This document shows, in pieces, positions 20,701-33,880 of a DNA stretch of 64,000 nt. This DNA comes from Onchidella celtica (taxonomy: Eukaryota; Mollusca; Gastropoda; Systellommatophora; Onchidiidae). Every line of letters starts with the position of its first letter. The first letter of the stretch is position 1. Position numbers and translations under genes: made by a program. The notes beneath the pieces are model-generated. The model made no database searches. It had not been told where the DNA came from and was given only the letters and a program-made list of their open reading frames with translations. The DNA lies in assembly GCA_963931925.1 (NCBI GenBank), contig OZ007575.1, positions 42,478,112-42,542,111 on the forward strand, given 5' to 3'.

Positions 20701-22323
20701 CCTCCTCACACACAGATCATCTCGATTTCCCACAAAATCACTAAGCCGCCATTCATACAAAACACAGGTTTGTCGAGATCAATAAAGTGAGGGACAAATG
20801 ACATTAAAGACAAAGGAATCAAGATATGGCAAAAGAGCAGAACGGCAAAATGTTCATAACAATTAGTGCTAAGAACATGAAACAATCAAGACACATCTAA
20901 TTGAATTGATCCCTACATAAAAGTTCCCGCTGCATCGAGAAACAGCATTGCAGTGTTTCATCTTTTACACTGTAAAGCACACGCAAATAGAGGGAAGTCA
21001 AACTGTGATATAAATAAGGAAAAATTTGTATGTTGCTGAACCTTTGCATAAGAAATAATACAAGAACGATACAATAAAAAAACGCAAAGGAAAGGCAAAA
21101 CTAGCTTTTTCTCAAAGAATCTTATTCGGGAATAAGAAAATGTATGACAACAAAATTAAACTAACTAGAAAAATCGCAAAACCCATGCTGCGGGTCTGCT
21201 AAATACTACGCACATGTATATTTTTTTCGTTATAAAAGTCAGTTATTTTTTAAAAATAATTTTCTCTTGAAACTTTGTCCGTTTCATCTGACCTCTTCGC
21301 ACCAAAAAATGCCATCATAAGATCTTCCTTCTATCTCTAGGACGATCTTTAATATATTAATTATTATATCCTGTCATATACTTTGGTTTTATAATGAGTT
21401 GGGTTGTTTAGTTATTTCCATAAGCAGATCACCCACAAACAAACAAATGAAACAACCCATAAACCCAACATACGAAGGAAAATGTGGGAGGAACGGAATT
21501 GCACGGTTTACAAAAAGAGGAACTGCTTGAATATTTTATTAGGTAGTTTCAGTTTACACTTTTACAGTCTGAAAACGTGCCATGTATTCTTTATGAAATT
21601 CCATACCTGCCCTCAGACAAGGTAAATATGCCAATTAAATGTCAGAATACAGTGTAAAATGTAGGTGACAATAGCATGCACTATGCTTTTCAAAATACAG
21701 TCATTTTCACATATCACGTGTCATAGTATGAGGAAACTACCCAACTAGCAAAACCTAGGAAATCTGACTTCTAGGACTGACGTCAAATTTGCGCACAGGA
21801 ATGACATCGTTCTTACATAAATCTGCTGGTTACGACATCGCGCCGATGAGGGCTGATATATAGGGAACCCGCCTCCAGGGTAATCCTATCAACCCTAGGG
21901 AAATCTATACAAATCTACGTCTGATTGACGTGGGAATGTGACTCGGGGAGGAGGACGGGGAGAGGAATTAAAAGCGGCAGTTACCAGTAATTGCACATGT
22001 CCGTAACTCCTTCGCAATCAATCAAATCAGGTTTTCACACACACATACACACACACACACACACATACAGCTATGGCTTTTACTGGTTCAGTGGAATCAG
22101 CAGTTTTTCCAGCGGCGACTGCTAACGAAAAAATGGCCTTGACAAACTGCTTGAGGGGTAAATAAACAGACAGGTCTAACAAACATGGAAAGAGATGTGT
22201 TTACAGGAATGTAATGCACAAATTAAATAATTATAAATTAATTTAATCAATCTGTCAGCCTCTTCACGGGTAGGCTGACATCAGCAGGGTTTTTGTGTAT
22301 AGCAGTAATAATCCCATTGTTTG

Positions 22324-22364
<41 letters not shown>

Positions 22365-23230
22365 CAGTATAATGTCTGTGCAGTCGCAGCAAGGCTTGAA
22401 ACAGAGTTAAAATGTGTGGAATGAGATTAGGTTGTACCCGAGACACAGGATACCGCAACGGTTCAATTCGCCAAATTCCACCCGTCGTCTTGCGCGCGCA
22501 TCAGCCATGTCAACAATGCAGCAATTCGGATCACGCCCCTTCACAATTGAAGGAAAACGACAAGTACCACAGAGCTCCATGAATGGTACTCACCGTGTCT
22601 ATACGAGCGCAAGTTGTGGACATGTAATCGTGAAAGAAGGAATGGTCCGCTCCAGTATTCTGCGTCTAGGGTTGTACATCGCAAAGCCTCGTGTAAGAAA
22701 TGATACAACAACAGTGCAACAAAACACATTGGAATAGGAATCTATTATAACCTTTCATTTTTTGTCACTGTACCTTTACTATCATGCATGACAAAGCCTT
22801 GGTAATTAAAGTTTTTAAGTGGAACTTTCATGAAATAGAACAAGAAAATGTCGAGAAAAATAGGCCTTAAGTCGATGTTTGGACTTTAAAAACAAAAACA
22901 TGTAGCATTTGAAAAAAAAAAGACAGAAAATCAAAAGTGAATAAACTGATCGATTTTTGCACGGACAGCCATATCTGTAACAGATAGTCAGTATCACACT
23001 GCACAGTCGGCGAAATTCTGTTGCAGTTCGATTGCACCCCAAGGAATTAAGTGCAATTTTGACGTTTATCTTTTCCCCCGTTATCGTAATGAGCGATCGT
23101 AAAAACAGCAAAGTTGAAAGCGACAATAATTTATAAATGAAAAGTGGTCACAATGTAGAACTTATTTAAAAAAACAAGGCAGAAAAGGGAGCGATATTGT
23201 GGCGAAAACCAGCAAAAATGAAATAAGGAA
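20701..23230. other. Unassigned sequence with (CA)n and (CAA)n tracts
   Basis: No recognised gene. Simple repeats are (CA)n at 22037-22067 and (ACA)n at 22325-22364. A plus-strand frame at 22414-22737 (107 codons) has mixed composition but resembles no family I know. I do not call it a gene. Confidence 0.5.
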
Positions 23231-23440
23231 GGTATCTTTCTAAGGCCGGAAGGGCACCGTCAGCTGCTGGCAGACAAGTGCACGCCATAATTTCCTATAT
23301 TTTCTGAGTAATCTCGGGAACATCCTACTCCTAGCATACTAAGCCTGGTCAGACACAGTCAGCTTCTGCCATTATTTCTTGGGTGTACATTTCGCTGGCA
23401 GCAATTCGTTGTGACGCCCCGGGCATAGTATGATTCTCCC
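23231..23440 (+). mobile_element. TIR MITE, family C, copy 2
   Basis: The left end GGTATCTTTCTAAGGCCGGA leads into CAGCTGCTGGCAGACAAG. The right end (reverse complement) is AATCATACTATGCCCGGGGC. An internal copy of the terminal motif, ATACTAAGCCTGGTCAGACA followed by CAGTCAGCTTCTGCC, lies at about 23335-23370. About 210 bp. No frame. Confidence 0.82.
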
Positions 23441-24394
23441 CCTGGAGGTCTTTAATAGTAGGTGAAATCATTCTCATTATGTTGGCATACTTTTTAGTTA
23501 ACATAATTATAGCAAGGGAAACAAAATTGTATTAACTCGTTCCATGCCCTGTTGTCACCGCACAGATTTTCTGTTTTTGTTTTTGTATTTTAATATTTTT
23601 GGCATACTTTTTAGCAAACAGTTGAGGAAACGTATGAACCAACTATAATTGAGCTAGAGGGTGAACCTGGAAGCAGCTAAAACTTCGCGTCTACGTCCTC
23701 AAAAAATATGAAACTTGGTGTACTATATCAATTTTTGACGAAGAGTTACGTGGACACATTAATTTTGAACAAAAATCAGTCCTTACTATTATTTATATTC
23801 ATGTTTTTTGAGCCCTAAAAACAGACGCATTTTCATCGGGTAGAACCGAAAAGAGTGACTGGAAATTACGTCATTGACCTCTCTTTTTACATTGTTGGTC
23901 AGTAATCAACGTTATCACATCTGTGTATTTCTACGTGAAATGGTGGCGTAACAGTAAGCTCTATTAGTCATTGAATCGAATCCAAATGCCGTTTTAATGT
24001 AGCCTAGATCTAGATATACAGTTGGGCTTGGTACATGGAAAATTTGGAAGATTTATCTTGCGCGGGGCGGCTAGTTTCAGTAAAACAGCCTGAAATTTGT
24101 CACGGTAGAACAAGCAAGTTAGTGACGTTCTCTGGCAGTCATGGGACATCTCAACGGAATGGATATTCAGTATACTATATTCGAGCAGTTTCCGAGCCAT
24201 AGACTGACGACATCTACATCATGTTTACGTACAAGAATTTTGCAGACAGAATGTCTACTGGTGGACCTGAATTGTGAAACACATTAGCGTCGACACCAGG
24301 TGCAGTGAGAGCATCATCACATTTAAAAATAGATTCAAAACTGGGGTTTGAGGATCAGAACTGACTTGATTTTGTAAGTATGTGCGTGAGTGGG
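23441..24394. other. Unassigned sequence
   Basis: About 950 bp without recognisable features on either strand. A 68-codon minus-strand frame at 23994-24200 shows nothing distinctive. Confidence 0.5.
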
Positions 24395-24515
24395 AGCATG
24401 GTGAATTGATCTTATGTTAATCCTGTTTCTAATTTCTGTTCAGCGCCTTAGTGCACATCATATTTTGAGGATTTGGGCGCTATATATAAGCTAATTATCA
24501 CATTATTACATATCA
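24395..24515 (+). repeat. L2-like LINE/SINE 3' tail
   Basis: TTCAGCGCCTTAGTGCACAT...GGGCGCTATATATAAGC, then AT-rich sequence: the paired GCGC hairpin and GCGCTATATA terminus seen at the end of the L2-like LINE at 12000-12070. No coding part is recognised upstream, so this could be a SINE carrying an L2 tail or a strongly 5'-truncated LINE. Confidence 0.6.
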
Positions 24516-25124
24516 ATTACTTCGCCCATTTTTCCACTTTACCTCCTCTTCCCATTCGCCATTAATATAATCTCATTCTAGAATATCATCCCACCAGTGG
24601 AGGAGTTTCTCCACCCTCAAGCGGAGGTAGTGAGCACATTCAAGTTACTCTGCCCTTCTAGTTCTACTGTTTGAGAATGCCTGTGTTAAATGTTAACATA
24701 ATTATACCGTGACAGAAAACAACAAAAAAAAAAAGAAAAACAAAAAACAGAAATCAAAGATCTACCAGTCTGGAGAACAAATATTCAAATAACCACAGGC
24801 AATGGATCATAATAATAACATTTGAAAAAAATACTGAGAAGGAAGAAAAATAATCGCGATGGGACCAGAGACTGGGTCAATTAATAATGCAACGCCCCCT
24901 GAAGGAAGACATGATTATATAGACAATAGTTATTGATGTGAGTCCCGCTTTTTTGCGTGTTTTCTTGGAATGGAAGCTGTTTTGTGCGTGTGTCCCTGTG
25001 CATTTTTGTTCAATTAGTGCGTCAGGATTGTTTTTTTGTTTTTTTTGGTCTTATTTTTGGTGCGTTTGATTTCTTGTTTTTAATGCATACATAGATGGGC
25101 ACACAGATAGAAAACAGACAGATT
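24516..25124. other. Unassigned sequence
   Basis: No recognised coding or repeat signal; AT-rich with short homopolymers. Confidence 0.4.
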
Positions 25125-25560
25125 GTCGAGCAAGTGAAATGGGTAGATAGACAGGCAGATAGATTGATAATCACAACTAGGACATTTCATTTTTACGTTT
25201 TACAAAAACAGCCAAGCAATCTCTCTCTCTCCCCTCCCCCCTTCTCTCTCTCCCCTCTTTCTCTCTCTCTCTCTGTGTCTTTCTCTCTCTCTCTTTCTCT
25301 CTCTGTCTCTCTCTCATTCTCTCACAGAAAACAGACAAAACACTGGTCTGACACATGTCAGACTTGGATATTTACATATCAGAACAAACAGAAGGAAAGC
25401 AGATAAATGGACAGCCAGTCAAGTGAAAAAGTAGATAGACAGACAGATGGATTGATAATCACAACTGGAACATTTCGTTTTTACGTTTTGCAAAAACAGC
25501 TTGGTTAACTCTCTTTCTCTTCCCTCCCTCCTCTCTCCTCTTTTTCTCTCCCCCGCCCCT
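25125..25560 (+). repeat. Local 288-bp direct duplication with CT-rich tracts
   Basis: The block GATTGATAATCACAACTAGG followed by ACATTTCATTTTTACGTTTT and a CT-rich run starts near 25125. It is repeated near 25415, offset 288 bp (compare ATTGATAA at 25163 and 25451). The copies differ by scattered substitutions and by independent length changes in their polypyrimidine parts (25220-25325, 25508-25570), so the duplication is not very recent. Confidence 0.8.
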
Positions 25561-25570
25561 CTCTCTCCAC

Positions 25571-27852
25571 ATCTATTCCCTCCATACACGATAGTTTCCA
25601 AAAAAAATAACATGAAAATTGATATAACAAACTACACTACATAAACAATTGCGCTCCCATACATTCCGACAAGCCTCAAATTGCTGCTAAGCACCGCTTA
25701 GACAAGGCCAGACCAATTAACTACATAGGAAATGCATTACCAGCTTTGGCACGGGAAAATCGAATTGAAAACGCTATGAATGCCTTGCGACGGTTAAGGC
25801 GATCCGCCGGAGAAAAGACGTATGAATAACTGTGTATCTGAGCTTACTAATTAATGTTTAGTTTCAATTAAAAATGAATGCATTTTCTACAGAGTAGAGG
25901 GTAATCAAACGTATGACAGTATTTGTATAGTTGTGAGCAACTCCACGCGCTAATGACCAGCCTTATTGACAAATTTGCTTTTAAGTTCCAGAAATCCCTG
26001 ATGCTCTCAATCTGGGAGGTTCTTGGCTTGGACTGAGTTCCAAAACTGAACGATTTATAGTTTGTACCATAAAAAAAAAAAAAAAAAATGTTTGAAGCTT
26101 CTACCATTTGCCCATACAATGTCTTTTCTTACTTCATATCATGCTTTTTTAAAATAGTGTACTAATTACTATACTATATTAACTAATTCTTTTTATAGAT
26201 TGCATCAAATAAATACTTTAACATGCAATACATTCAGGTACACGAAGTTCATCTCGCCGCCATTAAAAGACATTTAATAGATGAAGACGCAATCGGGTAC
26301 CACTTTACTGAGATCTCCATTTAGGTCTCCGTTTCAAGAGAAGGTGTATCTAAAGCAGGACAAAGGTGCCGAATCTGAATATCCTGCTGACGTCGGAAGA
26401 GGTAAGATCTCGGAAAGCACTTCATCACTAATATAAGAATGTTAATTAAGGAGGTTTCATCTTAATTTAGTTTAATCGTTTCAACCCGATTCAGCCATAG
26501 TCCTGCTGCTATTATTATCCTCACAGCCAAAATAATCACCAGCTTGAGACAAATCATTATTGAGAGTCCCTATCCCTTTAATTAGTAATAATATTATTAC
26601 TTTTAGTATCAATATTAATTCTATGATCGTTAGTTCCTGTGTTTAAAGATCGTTCTTTGCAGATAATCAGTAAGAAGGTCAACAGCGCAGAGCATAAAAA
26701 TCTCTGCTTGAAAATGAGGATAATCTTTTTAAACTCCGAATTTCTTATTTCTGTGATGATTTTAATCCCGATTTCATCCCTTTAATGTTCATTATCGCAT
26801 GGGGATTTAATTTCAGGTCTCAGTTATAAAATGGTCGGGGAATCGGCTTTTAATTTCCTTTCCGATGTGGGGAACTGGAAGAACATAATATCTTCTTTTA
26901 AAGGTACGACATCATTAAAACATTCAAAAGCAATGGGAAAATACAAACTTGGTGACAGATAGATTACAATCCGGTCACTAGAGAAGTCAAACAAAATAAT
27001 ATTCATAATTGACAGCAGACTAACATAGCATCATAATCCGTAAATTATAATTGATTTACACAGTTATAATTATCGGAATTACTTATACATGTAATATACA
27101 AACACAGCAAGATATTATTTATGGTATATTTATATTATATAAAATACTGCTACATGCAATGAATGTAATAGCTATATTACTTCAATATACGAATTTTAAA
27201 CACAAAACCTTGATGGGCAGCTATTCTGCTTATTTTGCCTGGTCAAGTTTGATGAGTGCATTCTTCACAATTATTTCAGCAGTAAAATTAATGACGTAAT
27301 TAATACTTTCATCCTATCCATACCGGGATCGTGTTCATGTGCACATCAGGATTATCCCACCGATATACAAAGGGCATTTTGGAGGGGTGTCTTTATTCAT
27401 GAATTCAATTTCCGCGCCCCCCCCCCCTTCCGTTTTACACCAGCGACTTACTATTTCATGTCCAGAAATGTTTATTGAACAGTTCTTTAACATTTTTTTT
27501 TTCAAAATAAGATTGACTGGTTCACTCGTAGTATTTTCTAAAGATGACCACAGCTCTCGTAATACTCATTCTGGGAGTCAAGGAAAGCCGAGAACTAGGG
27601 AGAAAACATTGAGAGGCACAGAAAAATGCAAAATTATTGGAACAAACATTTTGCCTGTGTGTAATTTCATGCAAAATTTGAACTAAATGCCTTTTAGTAT
27701 GAACCGCCGAAAGCGGCTTTTAAGATTGAATCAATTAAAATAGGCCAGCAGAACATTCAAGTTCAGTGATGCTGTTAGAAAAACAACAACAACACACACT
27801 TAAAGTTTCTCCAATTTATTAATTTTTTGCTACTCTTGGCGTGACATTTAAC
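25571..27852. other. Unassigned AT-rich sequence
   Basis: About 2.3 kb. No gene or known repeat recognised. Homopolymers: A run at about 26070-26087 and C run at about 27418-27427. Frames at 27051-27299 and 27339-27686 (+) are AT-rich or low complexity and not supported as genes. Confidence 0.5.
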
Positions 27853-28103
27853 AGTTGGCTACCTTCTCCTTACAAAACTGTGCCATATTTTTGCTGTCAA
27901 ACGCCAATGGAACGTACAGCTGGCAATCAATAGTAAAAGGTTAGCCAATTTGATTGAGCCTGCTGTTTCTGGCGTGATATGATAATAACATTATTATTAT
28001 CATTTATTGTTTGGCTACCCATTCCTTACAAACCTAGATCTATGCCGATATTTTTGCAGTCAAACGCTGAAGGAACATACACAGCTGGTGATCAATGGAG
28101 AAG
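27853..28103 (+). repeat. Imperfect ~155-bp direct duplication
   Basis: TTGGCTACC, then CCTTACAAA, then ATATTTTTGC, then GTCAAACGC and a CAGCTGG block occur at about 27853-27941 and again at 28008-28103 in the same order. Between them is an AT-rich segment containing ATTATTATTATCATTTATT. It may represent two diverged copies of one short element. Confidence 0.65.
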
Positions 28104-28901
28104 ACAGTGTCAGGCGAATGAGGAGCAGAGTGATCGAATAAACTGCATGACAGTGGCGGAACTGCGGGGCTGCCCCGGCGCGTAGCAACTGGCGCGGGGC
28201 GTTGGCGGCCCCCGAACGCCAGCGATCTTCCTAGACATGTACAGCCTAGCGTGCCAGAAGCTAGCAATGAGCAGAACAGCGGAAAAGTAAACACTGAACC
28301 ATTTTCTTCTCTTTCGTTCCAAACAGCGGTACTGTTTACTGCAAGCTTCAGTACTAGTGCAAGGCATCCTGACTGTTAGCCCACTTGTAGAACTTAATGT
28401 TATATGTGTTTAGTTGCGTAATGAGTGGTGTCAAAATTCGAGATACTTAAGACTGACGGTATTCATTGCTTTAGACGAAGGAATCACTGTGTGAGTGAAC
28501 CTATTTTGTTCGGCACAAACAGCCCATTTTGTGATTACTACCTTTTACTTGCCGGTTCAGGCCGGATCTGCAAAACAGAGAACCACCCAAAGAGGTAAGT
28601 AATATGACTGAGTCATTTAAGTATGAGTAGAACATCACCTACTATTTTGGTTTAGCCCAAACACTCTTTGATGGAGTTTGTACCTACACTCAAGTAGTCT
28701 GTGGCAAATAATAACATTACATGTGGAAGATGAGATTCCGGGAAACATTTAATGAATGCGTGCAGAGATGGACAGTTTTGTAATAGAGACGTTTTGCCGT
28801 GAAGATTCATGATTAAACACATTTTTGTTCAACGATGGAAGACTTTTAAGGCCAAATTGTAAACATTTTCGGTCAGGTTTACCCACTGGTCAAAGACGTT
28901 G

Positions 28902-28956
<55 letters not shown>

Positions 28957-29449
28957 AACAATGAAAGTCAAAACAGTAGGCTATAAAACGAGATTTTCTC
29001 GTTATTACTGGTTTGGAACATGGAAAGTTTAATTAAGCCAACTGTCACAATGGCATCCTGGATATAAAATTTTGTGGCCGTGACTTAATTTCATGCAGCT
29101 GTTGCTAGGATTACAGCGTCCTTGACGACGCTTACCGTCCTATCAAGATTGCCAAAAATGAGACATTGAGATCATAATAATAATACGTATATTACATTCT
29201 TTTCGTTGGAGCATGTATGAGTTTGTTCGGAAAATAAATGATGAATAAAGAAAATATTTACTGTTTTTAAATGAAATCGACAGGAGATTCTAGTGAGGAA
29301 ATAAATGTTTACAAACATCAGACTGATATTATATTATGTCTGGCACTGACTGGTACTTCAGATATTTTACTTTTTATACCTAAATCACACACTAGTTTCA
29401 TAACAGCAGTGTAAAATGTTTCTTATTATTCCAGTCTACGCACGGCGTG
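28104..29449. other. Unassigned sequence with a GC-rich island and (CAA)n
   Basis: A short GC-rich patch (about 28150-28225: CTGCGGGGCTGCCCCGGCGC) stands out against AT-rich surroundings. A (CAA)n tract is at 28901-28958. No coding family recognised. Confidence 0.5.
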
Positions 29450-29684
29450 ACATCTGTTCGTGTTTGTTTCCCGAAAAACTGGAGATCTTTTAGCACGTAG
29501 AAAAGAGATTACAAATGCGCTTTCTGGCAATTGTTTAAAATACATTATGGCACTTATCAAGCTGTTTCACAGTTCCAATTTAATCTAACTCCTTATCATA
29601 ATACTAAAACCGCAAAACTCTAGGTCGAATTTCTCATTGGGGCAAAAAAGTGGAGTTGGAACAAACAAGAACTTAGGTCGCGAC
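29450..29684 (-). mobile_element. TIR MITE, family A, copy 2
   Basis: In reverse orientation relative to copies 1, 3 and 4. Its right end (plus strand) reads GGAACAAACAAGAACTTAGG followed by TCGCGAC. Its left end reads GCGTGACATCTGTTCGTGTT, the inverted counterpart. This copy defines the outer terminus GTCGCGACCTAAGTTCTTGT best. It retains the conserved AAAAACTGGAGATCTTTTAG block. Confidence 0.78.
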
Positions 29685-29967
29685 GAGTGTACAAAAGCCG
29701 TAGATGGTTAAGCAAACCTTTCTGCACTCTCTCTGATTTTCTTAAAACTTGGTATCAATTCTGACGTGATCAGTGATGTTGTCAGAATCTCGCAGCTTTA
29801 CTCGCTAACAATGTCAATGAATATAAATTATCTAAGCAGGGCGTCCTCGAGGAAGCAATCTCCAATGTCAGCCTTGAAAAGGGGTCGGGCAGTTATTAAT
29901 TTTCACCTGTGCTTTTAAGCAGATGGATGAAAGTGCTTAAAGAATAAAGGCAAAGGTGCATGGCTAA

Positions 29968-30617
<650 letters not shown>

Positions 30618-30858
30618 CATCTCTGTTCTTATTTGTTCCAACTCCACTTTTTGCACAACTGAGAATTTCGACGTTGAACGTTTGCGGCTTTAGTATTACG
30701 ATAAGGCTTAAGGAGTTAGAATAAATGGGAACTGTGAAATAGCTAGATAAATGCGACCACGGAAATTAAACAAGTATCAGTGCGTGCGTTTGCTATACCT
30801 CTTGTACATAAAATATCTCCTGTTTTTCAGGAAATGGAGACAAAACAAACAAAAACTA

Positions 30859-32047
30859 TGTCACGAGTGGAGTGAGCGATAGTAATAATTACGGGGGGAA
30901 AGGAGGAGAGTAAAATTAACGCACGTAGACAAGTAAGTTAAAGCGTGCTGTTGTGAGTTGTGGGGGGTCTGAATGAGGCGAAAGCGCTGTATTACTATCA
31001 CTGCAAGTTAGAAGGTCCTACTGAACGGACGCAAGAGAAAGCCCAGTGGGCGAACATAAGGGGAGCAGTCAGAAGACTAGTGAGAGAGTCTTTCCAGTGA
31101 TGACTGGTAGGTAGAACGTTGATTGATAATTATGATTGATGTATTATATTATATTCGTCTATTACCATGATGTAAATAAGTATATGTGAGGAATGTGGAA
31201 GTCCTTGATATTGGATATAGCAATGTGCGCCATGAGCGATAGATGAAAGTTGAGTTCATGGATTTGTAGCGCGAGTGAGTAGTGTGTACTCCGATGGAGG
31301 TGTGTTGCCGTAAGATGTTTGGTGAGTGAAAGGTGAACTATTGTGTGTACGCTTCATGGGTTGTAAGGAGAGGTGGAATGAATAGAAATGGTAGGGTATT
31401 ATACCAATGTAATGTTATTCTTGTAGGTGTCGGGGACGGGCCAAAGAGCCGCCTCGGTGAGCACAGGGGATAGGCCAGCATAGGGCCGGAGGCCACACAT
31501 AGGCCAAGAGTGAGGCTGTCGGTGCAGGACAGTAGAGGCACATAAAGTCGTGGCAGTCTGGCCACGGACAGGGACGTAGATATGAGCGTGAATGTGATAA
31601 CGTACTATTTGCATGTTGATGGGCTATTGAAATGATAATGTACTACTGCCATGTTGATGGGCTATTGAAATGATAATGTGCTATTGCCCTGCTGAGGTGC
31701 TAGTGGAATGCTAAGGTGTATGACAATAGGAAGGTGATATTGAGAGACTGCGGTGCCAGTGAATTATTAATGTGCTATTAAGACCCTGAAGGGAGAGGCT
31801 GAGGCCGAAGTGCCTTTAGGAAGTAACTACCGGGTTGTGGATCCGAGGGAGAGTGCATGTGAGAATAAGGCCGTTGTTCGGCAGTTAATTTCAATAATAT
31901 AATGTATGTAATTGCGCTATTATCTGTATAATTATGTTTAATAAATGTGTGAGTCTGATGGGTTGTTCTGTTAAGTGTTAAACTTGTTCGTTCGTGATTG
32001 TTGTCCTGTCATAACTTATTACATCTCCCAGTCTGGGATTTGTGACA
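30859..32047. mobile_element. Solo LTR, 1189 bp, with 5-bp TSD AACTA
   Basis: Begins TGTCAC and ends GTGACA (TG...CA with a 6-bp inverted terminus). It is flanked on both sides by AACTA (30854-30858 and 32048-32052). A 5-bp duplication fits a Ty3, BEL or retrovirus-type integrase. No gag or pol is inside, so this is a solo LTR formed by LTR-LTR recombination. It contains AATAAA near 31940 and a 38-bp tandem repeat at about 31600-31730. It shows no resemblance to the Ty3 LTR at 4604-5126, so it is a second LTR family. Orientation is uncertain; AATAAA favours plus. Confidence 0.9.
31600..31735 (+). repeat. 38-bp tandem repeat inside the solo LTR
   Basis: ATGTTGATGGGCTATTGAAA recurs at 31613 and 31651 (period 38 bp), with diverged partial units on both sides. 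LTR-internal tandem repeats often sit in U3 enhancers; that role is an inference here. Confidence 0.8.
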
Positions 32048-32066
32048 AACTACAGTCGCGATACCG

Positions 32067-32520
32067 ACATGTATTTGTTTCATTATCGTCACGGTGTCCG
32101 GTATAATGAGTGTTCAGCCAGAACCTAACCAAAGAACTCGGCCATAAATGTTAATGATAGTTTCTTGCCTATTTTAACGCCGCAAACTGTTCTAGCCGCT
32201 TGGCTTAACTTGCGCTGGAGGAGATAAGCTTTGAAATTGCATTTCTGCCTTCAGCCATGCGGACACATTGATTTGGCACGACGCATGTACATCAAATGGG
32301 CGTGGCTTGAAGGCAGTCTAACTTTTTTTTCTTAACTTGCAACTTATTGTCGTAATCAATCGACATCCAAAGCAATTTTTTTTATTTCTTCCCCCCTCAA
32401 ACATGGGCTTGGTTTTAAATCTTAGTAGAAGAAATATCTTAGCTTGGCAGTCCGTAAATGTTATAGGCCGAGAATGCTTCGAAAAATAATAACGAAAAAC
32501 GCTGAAACGGTTATGCCGCA
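32067..32520. other. Unassigned sequence
   Basis: No gene or repeat family recognised immediately downstream of the split family A element. Confidence 0.4.
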
Positions 32521-33880
32521 AATTATATATGACGGAGAATGGGTGAGGAAAATAATTGGATGTAGACTAAAAGGACAATACGTAAATTATATATGGCTGG
32601 AAATGGGTAGGAAAATAATTTGTAGTATGTTCAAAAGGCAGTTCGTCAATTATAAATAGTTTAGAATTGTCAGGGAGATGGTTTGAAAGGTAATAAGGGA
32701 AGTTGTGATTCCCAAAATACGTCAATGCCCTGAGTTTTGAGCAATGCGGTATGCTGAAAATGCGATCTCGCCATTTCATTTGAAAAGTGGAATCTGACAA
32801 GGGCGTGCCCTCCTTCAATCTCACTCCCATTCCCTCCCTTCCCCGGCCCAAAACTACCGTCCATTTCACTCGTCCACTCCTCAGCTGTTCGGAATTTCTG
32901 TCTCTCGTTGTTAGAAGACGAGTAAACCCCAACTACTCTCTCATCGATCCTTCCTCTTTCACGTTCACGTGGAAATCACGTGGAATTTTCATTATCATAA
33001 CTCCAGCACTTCTCTTTTCTCCTCTTTCCTCAACTCTTCTTTTTCGCTGTTCTCCTCTGTCCTTTACTCTTCTCTTTCCTCCATTCTTTTCTTTCCTTCA
33101 TTCTTTTCTTCTATTATTCTCTTTCCTCTATTCTTCTTTTCTCCATTCACCTCTTTCCTATATTCTTCTTTTTCTTCCTTTCTTCTGTTTCGTCCGTTCT
33201 TCTCTTTCTTACATTCTTCTAGTTCCTCCATTCTTCTCTTTCTTCTATTCTTATCTTTCCCCACTCTTCTCTTTCTTCTATTCTTCTTTTTCCTCCCTTC
33301 TTCTCTTTCCTCCATTCTTATTTCCCATAATTTTGTTCTTCCTTCCATCTCAATGTTTGCATCAACGTTGACTTTGTATCCTCGTGTAGATTCTTCATTC
33401 GACTCTGCTGATAAACGAATCATAATTCGATCTTTTTACAATACTAACCAATTTGGTAAAGCTAACCACTCGAGACGTTGCCGCGTACTTACTGAACTGA
33501 CGAATACCCAAAAACATCTTAAACTCTTGATTTATTATGATGGCCGTGACATTCAAAACAGATTTGGTCAAAATAGAACAAAGAGGTGATCATCAAGATT
33601 ATCTTCCTCAGCAGTATCATCATTTCTACATCTACTTTATCATCAGAGCTGTTCCCAAAATAGAACTAAGAAGACATTTTTCAGTAGTAACGAAATTAGA
33701 AAATTAGACATGGTTGGAAATGATTAGGAAAATAATTTGTAGTAAGTTTAAATTGCAGTTAGTAATTATTAATAGTTAAGAATTGTCAGGGAAATGGTTT
33801 GAAGACTAATGACAGAAGATGTTATTCTCGCAATACATCAGTGTCCCTAGATTAAGACGTTTGCGATGTACTGAAAGAAT
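32521..33880 (+). repeat. 63-bp tandem units and a dispersed copy on either side of a polypyrimidine tract
   Basis: GGGTGAGGAAAATAATTGGA (32541) and GGGTAGGAAAATAATTTGTA (32604) are tandem 63-bp units encoding similar 21-residue blocks. A longer version, 32592-32765, is repeated at 33708-33880 (AGGAAAATAATTTGTAGTA, then GAATTGTCAGGGA, then ATGGTTTGAA). The two copies bracket the CT-rich tract at 33005-33320. Confidence 0.72.
33005..33325. repeat. Polypyrimidine tract (TTCTCTTTC/CCTCCATTC units)
   Basis: A strongly biased pyrimidine stretch built on imperfect units of TTCTCTTTCCTCCATTCTTC type. Overlapping long frames on both strands (up to 206 codons) are compositional artefacts, Ser/Phe/Leu-rich on plus and Lys/Arg/Glu-rich on minus. 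Confidence 0.88.

Larger units (their letters stand above)
30618..32066 (+). mobile_element. TIR MITE, family A, copy 3, split by a solo LTR
   Basis: The left part is 30618-30858 (TTCTTATTTGTTCCAACTCC ... AGGAAATGGAGACAAAACAA). The right terminus is 32053-32066. If the LTR and one copy of AACTA are left out, the right end reads ACAAACAAAAACTACAGTCG followed by CGA, matching the intact end of copy 2. The element was therefore complete before the LTR insertion. Confidence 0.82.

Noticed and set aside
22414..22737. 107-codon host gene candidate
   Set aside because: Single isolated frame without recognisable domain, splice sites or supporting context.
32787..33589. 194- and 206-codon plus frames and a 119-codon minus frame
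   Set aside because: All three read the same TTCTC-type low-complexity tract in different frames.
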